Of a DNA stretch of 64,000 nt, positions 1-11,897 are shown in pieces. This stretch comes from Engraulis encrasicolus (Eukaryota > Chordata > Actinopteri > Clupeiformes > Engraulidae). The DNA is taken from contig NC_085875.1 of assembly GCF_034702125.1 (NCBI RefSeq), forward strand, positions 22,642,116 through 22,706,115, written 5' to 3'. How positions within the stretch are numbered: the first letter of the stretch is position 1; the number at the start of each line of letters is the position of its first letter. A model generated the notes under the pieces. That model was not told the origin of the DNA and made no database searches. It saw nothing but the letters and a program-made list of their open reading frames with translations. The position numbers and the translations under genes are program-made.

Positions 1-1233
1 GGCCCTGGGTACAAAGGACTTCCGCAGCCTGTCTGTCTTGCAGGAGATGGCGGGCAGTCTGTAGCTGAACAGGCTTCTCTGGTTGTTGAAGACTGGGTAC
101 AGAGGGTGCTTGTAGTTGTCCAAAATAGAGTCCAATCTGCTAAGTGTCCTCTTGTCAGCTGTGGTTGTAAGGGCGTTCAGTTATGTGCCTACAATAGACC
201 CTGCTTTCCTCACCAGCCTGTCAAGCCGTCCAGCATCTCTCTTCCTAATGCTGCCACCCCAGCATGCCACAGCATAGGAGAGCACACTGGCCATGGCAGA
301 CTGGTAGAACATCTGCAGGAGTCTGTTGCAGACATTGAAAGATCTCAGAAAGTAGAGTCTGCTCTGTCCTTTCTTGTACAGTGCATGTGAGTTGGCAGAC
401 CAGTCCAGTATAGAGTCCAGGTGAACACCCAGGTACTTGTATGTGGAGACTGTCTCCACATCGATAGAGACAGGCACCAGGGGTGGGGTGGTTCGCCTGA
501 AGTCAATCACCATTTCTTTGGTTTTGGTGGTGTTCAGCCGCAGCTGGTTGGTTCTGCACCATTTGACAAAGTTCTCCACCAGTCCCCTGTACTCCTCCTC
601 CTGCCCATCTTTGATGCATCCAACAATGGCTGTGTCATCCGAGAACTTTTGCATGTGGCAGGTCTTCGTGTTGTAGTTGAAGTCAGTGGTGTACAGGGTG
701 AACAGCACGGGGGAAAGCACCGTTCCTTGTGGAGCTCCAGTGCTGCTGACTACAGTCTCTGATGTGAGGTCACCTAGTCTGACGAACTGGGGCCTTCCTG
801 TGAGGTAGTCTGTGATCCAGTTCACCAGCCCCGTCTCCACTCCCATCTGCAGTAGTTTGTTTCTCAACAGGAGTGGCTGTATTGTGTTGAAGGCGCTGGA
901 GAAATCAAAGAACATGATTCTAACAGCACTGCTTCCTTTGTCCAGGTGAGAATGCACTCTGTGCAGCAGATACAGAATAGCATCCTCAACTCCCACCTTC
1001 TCCTGGTAGGCAAATTGTAGTGGTTCTAGTGCGTGGTGAACTTGGGGTTTCAGTATGTTGAGCAGCAGCGCACGCTCGAATGTCTTCATTATATGGGATG
1101 TGAGGGCTACCGGTCTGTAGTCGTTCAGTTCTTTGGGGTGTGGCTTTTTGGGTACAGGTATGAGGCACAGTATAGTAGTACAGTAGTAGAATGAATAGTT
1201 TAGTCTCAACGGAACTGTAAGGTGTCCAGTCAT
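1..1233 (-). mobile_element. CR1/L2-type LINE reverse transcriptase fragment, decayed
   Basis: Read on the minus strand, this encodes the palm and thumb part of a non-LTR reverse transcriptase. It has a LNDYRPVALTS block, a DFSSAFNTIQ block, GAPQGTVLSP, the catalytic FSDDTA box (SDD in place of the usual ADD), and the LNTTKTKEMVIDFRR block typical of CR1/L2-like fish LINEs. An in-frame TAA at about 181-183 interrupts the frame, but homologous coding continues to position 1 and beyond the window. No endonuclease domain or 5' end is visible upstream of about 1233. It is a dead or truncated copy that would have acted by target-primed reverse transcription. The clade call is from motif memory, not a search. 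Confidence 0.85.
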
Positions 1234-1944
<711 letters not shown>

Positions 1945-2061
1945 TCTCTCAAGGCCACATTGGTATTCCATTTTGGATTTTCATTTCATTTCGCAAACAT
2001 GAAAATCAATTCAGTGTGTGTCTTTAACAGTTTGCTGTTTTCTCTGCTCTCTGCTGTCTGT

Positions 2062-2177
<116 letters not shown>

Positions 2178-2266
2178 GGTGACTGGGAGTTTGTGCGTGT
2201 TCCATTGTACATGCCAGAGGAACCCATTTTGGTTGGTGTTAATAATAATAGTGTAAATACACTCAC

Positions 2267-2269
<3 letters not shown>

Positions 2270-2298
<29 letters not shown>

Positions 2299-2333
2299 CA
2301 TGTTTGCGTGTGTGTGTGTGTGTGTGTGTGAGT

Positions 2334-2430
<97 letters not shown>

Positions 2431-2434
2431 CGCG
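2270..2434. repeat. (GT)n microsatellite, interrupted
   Basis: GT tract with GC and GA interruptions near both ends. Confidence 0.97.
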
Positions 2435-2647
2435 CACCTGGGTTCGTGCGTGCATTCTGCAGTGTATTCAGGCAGGGCTGTGAAAAGGTGCTCGAGAGTA
2501 ATCAGAAATAATAAGCTCTCTATGATGTACCTGCTGCTTTCTATTTCTGAACCACTGAGTGATCGTGTCTCCCACTCCGTCACTTCACATTACACTTTTA
2601 CTGTGTATTACTGTGTGTGATTCTGCAAACAAACCCAACAATAGGAC

Positions 2648-2776
2648 AAGAAGGAAGGAAGGAAGGAAGGAAGGAATGAAGGAAAGAAGAAGAAGAAGAA
2701 GAAGAAGAAGAAGAAGAAGAAGAAGAAGAAGAAGAAGAAGAAGACGAAGACGAAGACGAAGACGAAGAAGAAGACA
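2648..2776. repeat. (GGAA)n then (GAA)n purine tract
   Basis: A homopurine stretch: GGAA repeats grade into GAA/GAC triplets. Such long mirror-symmetric purine runs can adopt triplex structure. Confidence 0.95.
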
Positions 2777-3390
2777 TTGTTACCATGCTCCTATGTTCTG
2801 GTGAAGACGAACAAAAGGGGGTACAACAAAGCGCTGCTTTTTGGGCATGTTTTAATTGTGAGTGAACTCCCTAGAGATTTTCCAAATGCATGCGCCCAAA
2901 TGCAGATACATGCAAACTTAACGCCTTTTGAACTTGATGTATATTGATGGACAGATGTTGAAAAAAAATATTACACACATTTTTCAATTTTTCACACAAT
3001 TTGCACACAAATTCCAATACTACTCACACAAAAAATACAAGCTCTCACTCCACCAAAACAAACAGTTTTACACACTTTTTACAAAATTGTTGGTATTGAT
3101 TTGAGAAAAAGTGTCAAAGATAAGAATTGTTGTTACTATGTTATTCTTACTATGTGACTGGGTAGTGTGGTGTCACTCTTGACAATATGTAAACACATGA
3201 TGCATTTCACTAGAGCTGAAAAGAGTTTAGAGCTAGAAAAGAGTGTTATCACAAATAGTGGAAGTGCAAAATGGATGATAATTTTCACACAATCCTCAAA
3301 GCGCCTGCTTCCTGATGCCTGCGCCTGAAATACCTGCCAGTGTCATCAACCAATTTGCACTTCTTGATAAAATTGTGAGTTTTTGCAAAA
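2777..3390. other. AT-rich spacer, no gene seen
   Basis: AT-rich DNA with several runs of A. No V-segment, RNA or transposon signature was recognised. Confidence 0.5.
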
Positions 3391-3680
<290 letters not shown>

Positions 3681-3714
3681 AAGAGGAACAGAGCAGATAA
3701 GCAAAACTTCGATG

Positions 3715-3955
3715 AAGCCCATTGTTGCTACCCGGGTGTGACTAGCCATTGTTGCTATATACACAAGGGTGTGAAGAGCCATTGTTGCTATTTGCACCCA
3801 GGTGTGAATAGCCATTCTTGCTATTTGCACCCGGGTGTGAATAGCCATTGTGAATTGCCATTGTTGCATTGTTGCTATTTGCACCCGGGTGTGAATAGCC
3901 ATTGTTGCTATTTGCACCCGGGTATAAATAGTCATTGTTGCTATTTCCATCCTGT
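3715..3955. repeat. Minisatellite, about 33-bp unit
   Basis: Roughly six to seven imperfect copies of a unit built around CCATTGTTGCTATTTGCACC and GGGTGTGAATAG. The copies diverge by point changes, and one partial unit near 3850 is rearranged. Confidence 0.9.
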
Positions 3956-3960
3956 AGGCC

Positions 3961-4634
3961 TATTAGGGTGCGATCACACAGACCACGGATTTTACAGTAG
4001 GAGGCAGATGTGTTCTATTGTTTGTCAATGAAAATGAGCGGATTCCGCGTCTAATATCAGCGCAAGGCGGGTTGTGGATTCTCCGCCTCTCCGCGCCGGG
4101 CGGATCAAGTTGAAAACAGTTCAACTCAAGGCGGAAAACCCGCGGCAGATTTCCAGATGTTCGATAGGAGACCTTTTTCAAAATTCATATCAGAGTCACT
4201 ATCCAACGTTAGGAGAGCAAGAAAAGAGCTCGTCAATGGGCTATCGCGCAGCGTTAACAGTGCCCCGTTGTCAGACCTCCCCCTGACTTTAATCCTAAGA
4301 GCCCAGAACAGAAGTGAATAAGGTTGTTTTCTTACTTAATGATAAATGTTTTGAGTGGCAATATTTATGTTTTCATATTCAAATCTAGGCATAGTCTAAT
4401 ATTTAGGTAGGTCTTTCTCCTATTTAAAAAAAAAAAAAAAATCCACTGAGAAGGGCATCCTGGCAGCTGCCCGGGTAATTAAAGCAACAGCGTGTGCACG
4501 TGTCTGCTGAAAAGTAAACATTTTGCTCCATTAACTGGTCCTAAATCGAAACTATAAATTGGCCAAATACCTCTGGCAGAGAGATTTTAAAAAGTTCCAA
4601 GTGCATATAGGCTATCAGTTTTTCTACATTTTGA
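3961..4634. other. Spacer with a GC-rich repeat-like block
   Basis: Positions 3970-4160 are GC-rich (a CACACAGACCACGG start and GGCGGATCAAG core) and look like an interspersed repeat. The remainder is AT-rich and has a poly-A run near 4425. No gene is seen. Confidence 0.4.
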
Positions 4635-4649
4635 ACAGATGGGGGCAGC
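4635..4649 (+). promoter_or_regulatory. CTCF-like motif upstream of V01
   Basis: ACAGATGGGGGCAGC matches the core consensus NCANNAGRNGGCRSY with one mismatch (A6 to T). A (AC)n tract lies between it and the V01 leader. Confidence 0.5.
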
Positions 4650-4677
4650 ACTTCCCCATAGTTGAGTAAAAAACATG

Positions 4678-4796
<119 letters not shown>

Positions 4797-4876
4797 CTCA
4801 AGGCGTGCAGCAGGTACAGTATAGTATGAGTGACAACCAGCACTCACAGAACTGAAGCTTGTTCCTGAACAACAAC

Positions 4877-5373
4877 ATGGATCAACTCCCAATGGTTTCC
4901 ATCCTTTTACTGATCTGGGTTACAGGTGTGTGGGTTAGTTTATGGTATAGTTTATGGCTGAATCATGTCACTGTAGTATTTTATTTAAATATTACTTGTA
5001 GAACACAACAGGTTGTAAACACGTCCATGTAATGTATGTGGTTACTTTATGCTTCTTTGTCTCATTCTCAGGAATTTCAACTGACAACAGGGTTGACCAA
5101 AGTCCAAACTGGTGGATCTCCAACATGGGAGGAAATGCTAAAATAGATTGCTCATACAGAAACAAAAACTTTGACTTTATCCAATGGTATAAACACACAT
5201 CGGGAAAACATTTCATATACTTGGGATATCTTACAGAAGACGTGGGTTATGTAGAGCCTGCGTTTCAAGGCAAAGTCCAGATGGGTGGGCATACTTCCAA
5301 GCAACATGGATCTTTAAATGTGATGAACATAACAAGGAATGATGCCGCAGTGTATTTTTGTGCTGCCAGTACA
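4877..5373 (+). CDS. TRAV: V01, TCR alpha-type V segment (family A)
   Basis: The leader exon 4877-4925 encodes a hydrophobic signal peptide (MDQLPMVSILLLIWVTG). A phase-1 GT-AG intron follows, then the V exon 5072-5373. Landmarks are IDCSY (Cys23), FIQWYK (Trp41), YLGYL and AVYFCAAS (Cys104). The RSS is heptamer CACAGTC at 5374-5380, spacer 22, nonamer ACAAAAATA at 5403-5411. The last heptamer base is C instead of G, as in its sister V24. The open frame runs on past the heptamer to 5811, but that sequence is not part of the V segment. It should be a functional V domain for an alpha or delta chain. Confidence 0.93.
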
Positions 5374-5419
5374 CACAGTCACACCAACAGCTTCTGCACT
5401 GAACAAAAATACAGGCTCT

Positions 5420-5766
5420 CCCTAATCATATCATCAGTGTTGTATATTCAGTTCATTCAAGGGGGTGATACACCTGCATCAGACCACCACTATAACCACA
5501 AACAGTTACAGCACTGTACATGCTACCATCAGGGAAGCCGACAAGTGGGAGACAAAGGGGGCCAGTTGTCCCAGGCCCAGGGAGAGAGGGAGCCCAGAAT
5601 TAGGTTTTCATTACGAGATGTATTGGAATGGGGGGCCCTTTCAGATTATTTTGTCCTGAGCCCGGCAAAAGCTGTCAGCGGCCCTGGCTACCATGCCCAA
5701 GAGTGTGTCGTCTACTTGGTGCAAAGTAACAAACTGAAGGGATACATTTTTTGTGGTGCCTTCTTT
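5420..5766. repeat. Interspersed repeat-like sequence
   Basis: The block around 5560-5710 (GGGGGCCCTTTCAGATTA, TGTCCTGAGCCCGGC, TGTCAGCGGCCCTGG) resembles a diverged copy at about 45245-45340. I read it as an unclassified fish repeat. There is no gene beyond the V01 RSS. Confidence 0.45.
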
Positions 5767-5781
5767 CCAGCAGGTGGCGCC
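5767..5781 (+). promoter_or_regulatory. CTCF-like motif, perfect consensus match
   Basis: CCAGCAGGTGGCGCC fits NCANNAGRNGGCRSY at every fixed position. It lies about 460 bp upstream of the V02 leader, and a TTAA-flanked MITE sits between them. Confidence 0.6.
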
Positions 5782-5811
5782 ATTCAAGCTAAAATAGGAA
5801 TGCAAGCTTAA

Positions 5812-5978
5812 CCCCTTAAGATGCGGCTTTATACATTTGTTGTTACCAGTATGGTAATGACCAAGTCGTGTTGCATTACTGAAGGGCCTGTGTTGTGTCA
5901 TAGTAATGTAGTGCTATGGTATTTACATTTCAATGACTATTACAGCATGCCACTGGAGGTACGGCGCGCATTAAGGGG
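5812..5978. mobile_element. MITE with TTAA target duplications (piggyBac-like)
   Basis: Terminal inverted repeats start CCCCTTAAGATGC and end GCGCATTAAGGGG. TTAA lies on both sides (5808-5811 and 5979-5982). The TTAA duplication is the piggyBac signature. Diverged relatives of the left end occur near 17032 and 23912. Confidence 0.7.
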
Positions 5979-6239
5979 TTAAAGCAACGCTAAGTGGCTT
6001 TTCAGTTTCAAGTTTCTGTCAAGTTGTAATAGTGCGGATGTATTTGATGTCCCTCCAGGGCTAAAGCCTCACTCTGCACGTTTGGAGGAGTGGACTCTGT
6101 AGCCCTCTATGAGACACAGCTCCCCTGCTTGTAGGACTAAAGGCAAAATCTACTTGGTTGCTTTAAGTTGGCATAATGGGTCAATAGGTGTGAAAGGGAC
6201 AGAATATGTTTCGTCTATCATCCACTGAACAAGAAGGTC

Positions 6240-6756
6240 ATGAAAGGTGCTGTGTTCCTACTATGCTTAACAGGTATTTACAATCATTAGCCTAAGTCTT
6301 GCAAATACGGAATGTGTTATCTGCCTGTATGTCTGTGTCCTAACACAAATATATGTACATATGGTAAAGTGGCAATGTTTGTTATTTGCTGTTGTTATAT
6401 TATTATAGGTCTATAACATATAATATTTAACACCAGTTTCTCGTTCAATAGGTGCATGTCTTTGTTCCAAAGTCAACCAGGTTCCATCACATTCCATGAA
6501 CTATCCTGGAGAATCTACACAAATTAACTGTTCTCACAGCGATTCAGCTTATAATACCATTCTGTGGTATAAAGCAAACAGTGAGGGGCAGCTGATATTT
6601 TTGGGCTACCTCTTAAGAACCCAAGACACGCCTGAAGCTCAGTACCAGGGCAAAATAGAGCTGAGCGGTAATGCCAATAAAGACCAACATAATTACATCA
6701 CCATTAAGAACCTCTCGCTCACCGACACAGCAGTGTATTACTGTGCTGCTAGTTTC
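6240..6756 (+). CDS. TRAV: V02, TCR alpha-type V segment (family B)
   Basis: The leader exon 6240-6273 is short (MKGAVFLLCLTG). The V exon is 6452-6756 and begins GACLCSKVNQVPSHSMN, matching the V28-V36 group and the pseudogene V26. Landmarks are INCSHS, TILWYKA and AVYYCAASF. The RSS is CACAGTG at 6757-6763, spacer 23, with a weak nonamer GCAAGAACA at 6787-6795. It is isolated more than 25 kb from the rest of its family, so it is an old duplicate. The degenerate nonamer probably lowers its use. Confidence 0.92.
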
Positions 6757-6845
6757 CACAGTGCTACACATGCTCCCTCCCCTTGTGCAAGAACATATCT
6801 AAAAGATTCACCTCTGAGATCAGTAGTGTGTGATTGGTGACAGCT

Positions 6846-8309
6846 TTGTCATGGTTTTGTGGTCCGGTGCTCCCTCAGAACTTTTGTCAAGCAAATCATT
6901 CAACACATTTTATATATATATTTTAAACATTTTAAAACAAGGCCGACAGGCGGACAACAGATGCGTCCCTCTATGCCAGTTCCAACTATGCCATTCCTCC
7001 TCCCCCCCCCCTCCCCCCAAACGCCCACCTGGCCTCCTCCTAGCCTGTCAACGCCCCCCGAGGATGTACTTTTTGTTTATTGGTCATCATGGACACTCCA
7101 AATATTGTGGCAGGCAGCAAGGCAGCAAAATGGCGAGACATGGCTTTATTTTTTGCAGTTTAGGGTATAATAAGCTTATCATCATTCTTGGATTTGGAAA
7201 AGAACCATAGGCTATGATTTGAAATTTCACATAGCCTAGATGAAGTGAACATTACAAATTACCAGACATTTATTAGGCCTAACAACCTTTAGTATCACGC
7301 CATTTCAGCATTATGTGCATGTGGGAAAGAATCTAAACATCGACAAATAATAAATAAATAAAACCGTTTGGGTGAATCATGCGCTTATGGACTTTTTTTC
7401 AATACCAGCTTCACCGTCAAGGCACAAAGCAGTGAAACTCAATTACCCAGAATGCTGCAGTGCGCTCTCTGGTGATTCTGGAAAACAAACATGGCGGCAA
7501 CTCGCTTTACTACCTTAATAATGTGTTAATCCGACGCTAGATTTCTTAACTGATGAAAATCGAAGGCAGAAATCAACATTGTAGTGTCTAAATATGAGGT
7601 CGATTGGTCTATTTGTGGCGTACATCACGATCGGCTGAGTTGTTGGCCTCACGTTTGTCAGTTAGCCTGTGGCTAGGCTACTTCTCGCCAACGTTAGCAT
7701 CCGGTTTAGTATAGAACGCTTGCACGCATTCGCTCCGGTCCAAAATGGCAAGTCTGCCGCCTTGTGGCCACAGGTAGGAACAATTGAAGGAATGCGTTTC
7801 AGACACAATTGAAGGAATGCGTTTCAGACGGACGGACGGACGGACGGACGGACAGACAGACCCTCTTATAGAGATGCTGGGACGCATCTAAAAATATTTA
7901 GTGTGCTGTTCCAAAAAAAAACCTACTGTGACATAATGTCTTGAAAACCTTTTAAACATTTATGCTTCACTCACTGTATGATGGTATATGACTTAATCCA
8001 TTCATTTCAAGTTAAATTTGTTCATCATGCCGTTTTGTGATTATTCACAAATAATTTATTGTGTGAATGTAGTCTCACCAAACCTGTCAAAAAGTCATTC
8101 TGAATAGTGTATCCCTCATAGTTGTATTACGTAGAAGTAAAAGTACTCTTACAGATGTAATTACAACACTAGTAGTGTGTATTATTACAACGTTGAAACC
8201 ATGTAATATCATACCCAGTGTTGTAATTCAATCTATAAGAGTACTTGTACAACACAACTGTGTGCTTGCTGAATAAAACAAACAAAAAATCTGCAGGGTT
8301 GTCTCCTAA
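6846..8309. other. V-free spacer with repeat-like DNA
   Basis: A C-rich run lies at about 6997-7018. A block from about 7380 to 7880, with CpGs and a duplicated 27-bp unit (7779-7829), looks like an interspersed repeat ending in (GGAC)n. No V relic was recognised. Confidence 0.4.
7827..7861. repeat. (GGAC)n tetranucleotide repeat
   Basis: GGAC units grade into CAGA at the 3' side. They are preceded by a 27-bp direct duplication whose two copies start near 7779 and 7806. Confidence 0.9.
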
Positions 8310-8324
8310 CCTTTAGGGGGCCCT
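8310..8324 (+). promoter_or_regulatory. Weak CTCF-like motif upstream of V03
   Basis: CCTTTAGGGGGCCCT has two mismatches to the core consensus. It is listed only because it sits 44 bp upstream of a leader ATG, where better matches occur at other V segments. Confidence 0.25.
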
Positions 8325-8367
8325 AGAGACCATCTCACAGCCATACAGCCACTTTCAGCCAAACGAG

Positions 8368-8819
8368 ATGTCAGCAGCTGCGCTTCTCCTGTTGCTCCTG
8401 CCACTTGGTAAATTCATGCATATTTTGACTAATACTCAATAGTTAGCCCTCATCATATCACTATGTATGAAAGAATAGAAAGTAGTTTTGTGGATATTAC
8501 GTGTATATTCAATCTTTTCTATTTTTTCAGGACTTGCCGTGAAACAGTCTCCTGATTGTATAATGAAAGCAGACCTAAAGGTGGATCTCGATTGCTCCCA
8601 AATAAACTCTTCATTCAATGGCATGTACTGGTTCAGGCAGAAACAGGGCGAGTCCTTGGAGATGATCGTGTACTCCTATGTCTCCTCGATCGATCCAGAG
8701 AAAACATTTAAGGGCAAAGTCTCTGTTCAGCGTTCCGCAAACCGTCTCTCTTTACACCTGACCCTGAACAAAGCAGAGCCTGCAGACAGCGCTGTGTATT
8801 TCTGTGCTAAGCAGGATGG
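8368..8819 (+). CDS. V03, divergent V segment, possibly TRDV-like
   Basis: The leader exon 8368-8407 (MSAAALLLLLLPLG) is separated from the V exon 8531-8819 by a 123-bp intron. Landmarks are LDCSQ, GMYWFRQKQGE, a long FR3 with VSVQRS and LSLHLTLNKAEPADS, then AVYFCAKQDG. The RSS is CACAGTA at 8820-8826, spacer exactly 23, nonamer ACAAAAACT at 8850-8858. It has no close relative in the window. MYWFRQ and the LHLTL core are unlike the TRAV-type neighbours, so TRDV or a TRBV-like origin is possible. The germline CDR3 stub (KQDG) is unusually long. Confidence 0.88.
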
Positions 8820-8955
8820 CACAGTAGTTGACACCAATGTACAGTGTTAACAAAAACTGACAAAGGCAATGTAGACAATGACACCTGTAGGTGACACCAC
8901 AACTCCTCTAAGTCTCCTGATCTCCTATCTTACCCATCATGCATGCCTTCCTCTG

Positions 8956-8958
<3 letters not shown>

Positions 8959-9013
<55 letters not shown>
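8959..9013. repeat. (CT)n microsatellite
   Basis: About 55 bp of pure CT. Confidence 0.97.
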
Positions 9014-9015
<2 letters not shown>

Positions 9016-9098
9016 ACACCACTTCCCTGTTTGAGTAGATGACTGAACTTCATATATTCATTGGGTTCACCTGTTTGTTTTACACAAATACAGCTAAC

Positions 9099-9596
9099 AT
9101 GATAGCCATATTTTTTTTGCTCTCCTTTGTAGGTAAGAATGCATACATTTTATTTTGTCATTGTGTGCTATGGCATCAATTTTATTGTGAAGATTTCTAT
9201 CTGTCATTTTAGATAATGTCTTCCAAGTGTTACATAATGTACATGTAGAGTATTATAATATCATATCATCTAATAACACCATGCTTGTTCTGCTAAATAG
9301 GTCCATCCATATGTACCGAAGTGGTCCAAACACCAAGAGATCTGATTACAAATCAGCGATCTGCTTTGCTCCAGTGCTCCCATCAGCTACAGCACCATGA
9401 AGTCATCCTGTGGTATAAACAAACCGATGCTAGAGGCATGATCCTCATGGGCTATATAAACCTGAAATACCCCGACCAGGAGGATGATTTTAAAAAGAAG
9501 ATCACGATCCAAGGAGACGGGAGTGATAAAGCCAACATGACCATTGAAAATCTGTCCACAGATGACAGCGCTGTGTATTTCTGTGCAGCGAAACGC
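9099..9596 (+). CDS. TRAV: V04, TCR alpha-type V segment
   Basis: The leader exon 9099-9132 is very hydrophobic (MIAIFFLLSFVG). The V exon is 9301-9596. Landmarks are LLQCSH, VILWYKQTD, ILMGYI, the CDR2 stretch KYPDQEDDF and AVYFCAAKR. The RSS is CACAGTG at 9597-9603, spacer 22, with a perfect nonamer ACAAAAACC at 9626-9634. It is a single-member family. No CTCF-like or CRE-like element was seen upstream. Confidence 0.92.
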
Positions 9597-9650
9597 CACA
9601 GTGTTGTAGAGTGGCTCATCACCACACAAAAACCTCCCGCCTCACATCTC

Positions 9651-9797
<147 letters not shown>

Positions 9798-9827
9798 CAT
9801 TTACATTGATACCGAAAACGTTCTTCT

Positions 9828-9842
9828 CAAGTAGGGGGCACC
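9828..9842 (+). promoter_or_regulatory. CTCF-like motif upstream of V05
   Basis: TCAAGTAGGGGGCACC region. The 15-mer has one mismatch to the core consensus and lies 37 bp upstream of the V05 leader. Confidence 0.4.
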
Positions 9843-9878
9843 GTGTCTCTACACCAATTCTCAGTGAGATTGTCCAAC

Positions 9879-10057
9879 ATGAATCCGACAGCTCTCCTCC
9901 TCTTCTTATCTCTGTGGAAGACAGGTAATGGAATGGAAACAGAATGGAAAAGTTGAATGTTATAACTTTGTTTAGTATTTTTTTGATTGTGTGTCTGTGT
10001 CTGTGTCTGAGTCTGTGTCTGAGTCCGCGTGTGTCTGTGTCCATGTCTGTGTCCGTG

Positions 10058-10147
<90 letters not shown>

Positions 10148-10508
10148 TGTGTGTGTGTGTGTGTGTCCATGTGTTTGTATTAATATATAGCTAAGTATGT
10201 ATCTTTCTACAGGCTCCACTAGTGTCACCCAGACTCCTAAGACATCATGGAAAACAAGTGGAGACTCTGCGGAGATGAGCTGTAGTCATGACATGGGTGC
10301 TACCTACACTCAGATGTACTGGTACCGACAGCGTCAGGGGGAGACAATGAGGCTGGTCATGTACACGACTTCATATGGAACAGTAGAATTTGGAGACGTT
10401 GACAAAAGTAAATATTCCACTGATAAAACTGTTCCTGAAAAGGGGTCACTGACAGTGAATAACGTGGAGGCTGACGACAGAGGAATTTACTTCTGTTCAG
10501 TGAGTGAG
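9879..10508 (+). CDS. V05, TRBV/TRDV-like V segment (family D)
   Basis: The leader exon 9879-9924 encodes MNPTALLLFLSLWKTG. The intron carries about 160 bp of (GT)n. The V exon is 10213-10508. Landmarks are TSVTQTPKTSWKTSGDSAE, MSCSHD, QMYWYRQRQGE, GSLTVNNVEADDRG and IYFCSVSE. The RSS is CACAGTG at 10509-10515, spacer exactly 23, nonamer ACAAAAACT at 10539-10547. The short CDR2 and MYWYRQ resemble TRBV or TRDV more than the TRAV-type neighbours. It pairs with V06 as the first copy of a two-gene unit repeated three times. Confidence 0.92.
10008..10168. repeat. (GT)n microsatellite inside the V05 intron
   Basis: This large expansion is absent from the sister introns of V07 and V09, so it post-dates the duplication. 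It lies within 50 bp of the splice acceptor. Confidence 0.97.
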
Positions 10509-10716
10509 CACAGTGCTGCAGTTTCAATAAAGAGCTGAACAAAAACTAACCTCAAGAGGTAATCAAACAAAGCAACGAACTGTGCTTGCAGTAACGGTTT
10601 GATTCAGACAGGGGGGTCTGTTGCTCCGTAGATGATCATTTCAAACAAGTTGATCCCTCCCTCCTTCTTTGGTGGGTTTGTTGAATAAACAGCACAACAT
10701 GAATGAAAGATGACAC

Positions 10717-10724
10717 TGATGTCA
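10717..10724 (+). promoter_or_regulatory. CRE-like octamer upstream of V06
   Basis: TGATGTCA lies 123 bp before the leader ATG. It matches the ATF/CREB-type decamer core of mammalian Vbeta promoters. Confidence 0.5.
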
Positions 10725-10839
10725 AAGATGTGTGGCCAGCCTATTGCTCTGTGTATACGCACAATACCACACCCTTTGCTGCATCTACCTCTGTGCTGTA
10801 AGAGTGTGTTTTCCCCTCAGCTCTGCACTGCAGTCCAGC

Positions 10840-11322
10840 ATGGCCCTTGGTCTACGAGCCCTTGCAATAGTCATCATCTCACTCCTTAAGACTGCAGGTT
10901 GTTATACGTACATTCCTCTAACATTTTGAGCATACAAATCAACATAAAGTGTATGATGGGCCTAGAGCCTGACATGCACCTTTCTGTTTTTTTAATCATT
11001 ATTTTATTTTTGCATAGATTGTAAAGAGAACAGCGATGGTGTCTCTCAAGTTCCAGTACTTTGGCAGGACAAAGGGAAATCTGCAGAGTTGAAGTGCAGC
11101 CACACCAAAGGAGCATCTTATATCCAAATGTACTGGTATCGACAACGCCAAGGGGAACCTATAAAACTCATAGTTTTCATGGTAGGATCATCGGAACCAG
11201 ACTTTGGCGTAGAAAATAACGGCAAATTTTCTGCTAATAAGCCTGATACTGCGACTGGCTCTCTCACCATTCACAACCTGGAGGCTGGAGACGGGGGCAT
11301 GTACTTCTGTGCTGTGAGTGAG
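10840..11322 (+). CDS. V06, TRBV/TRDV-like V segment (family E)
   Basis: The leader exon 10840-10897 is long (MALGLRALAIVIISLLKTAG). The V exon is 11018-11322. Landmarks are DGVSQVPVLWQDKGKSAE, LKCSHT, QMYWYRQRQGEPIKLIV and MYFCAVSE. The RSS is CACAGTG at 11323-11329, spacer 23, nonamer ACGAAAACC at 11353-11361. The promoter carries a CRE-like octamer at 10717. Second member of the first D+E unit. The E copies V08 and V10 are nearly identical in leader and RSS. Confidence 0.92.
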
Positions 11323-11361
11323 CACAGTGATACAGGATGGCTGAGTGGCTAAACGAAAACC

Positions 11362-11897
11362 TCCCACCTCCCAATCCTATGGCATCGCAGCAATGATCAC
11401 ACACCTTCAATGAAATTAGGCATACTGCAGACCTCGTACTTTTCATACGGATATGTATTTCTAATTTGTATATATTGTTTCAATTCATGCAGGCCTATAG
11501 AGTTCAGGTTAATTCATCATATATTCTAGTAGTATATATTAGAATGTGATAAATAATTGTGGATAGTTCTGATACAGGTTGAATGAACTGGATTAAACTC
11601 AATTATGATAAGTGATCTGTCAACAGCAGTATTCAGGCCATCTTAAAATGCTGGATGAGAATGATGATGTTAATGGAGGGACTTGGTAAGTTCTGTGCAA
11701 TGTCTCATTGCATGAACAAGAGAATATGTGTAGGCCTATTCTTTTGAAAGATGCAGTACCACCCTCTGCCCATCAGAGGCAGTAGGCCTACGGTATTCAT
11801 GAAAAGACCTACATCATAGAGTATTTCCCAGACGTTTTTGTCTTGCATCACCGCTAAAGCATTTTTGTCAACTGTAACTGTCAATTGATTTTCCAAC
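11362..11897. other. Inter-V spacer, duplicated
   Basis: This spacer is part of the V05-V10 duplication unit and recurs at about 13264-13743 with small indels. It includes CATCAGAGGCAGTAGGCC about 120 bp upstream of the D-family leader. No other feature is seen. Confidence 0.6.

Noticed and set aside
2559..2804. Poly-Arg or poly-Ser frames over the GAA tract
   Set aside because: Artefact of a trinucleotide repeat.
3715..3955. CRISPR-like array
   Set aside because: The 33-bp units are directly contiguous without unique spacers, in a vertebrate context; this is a minisatellite.
5374..5811. Extended reading frame downstream of V01 Cys104
   Set aside because: The V segment ends at the heptamer; the open frame through the RSS and repeat is chance.
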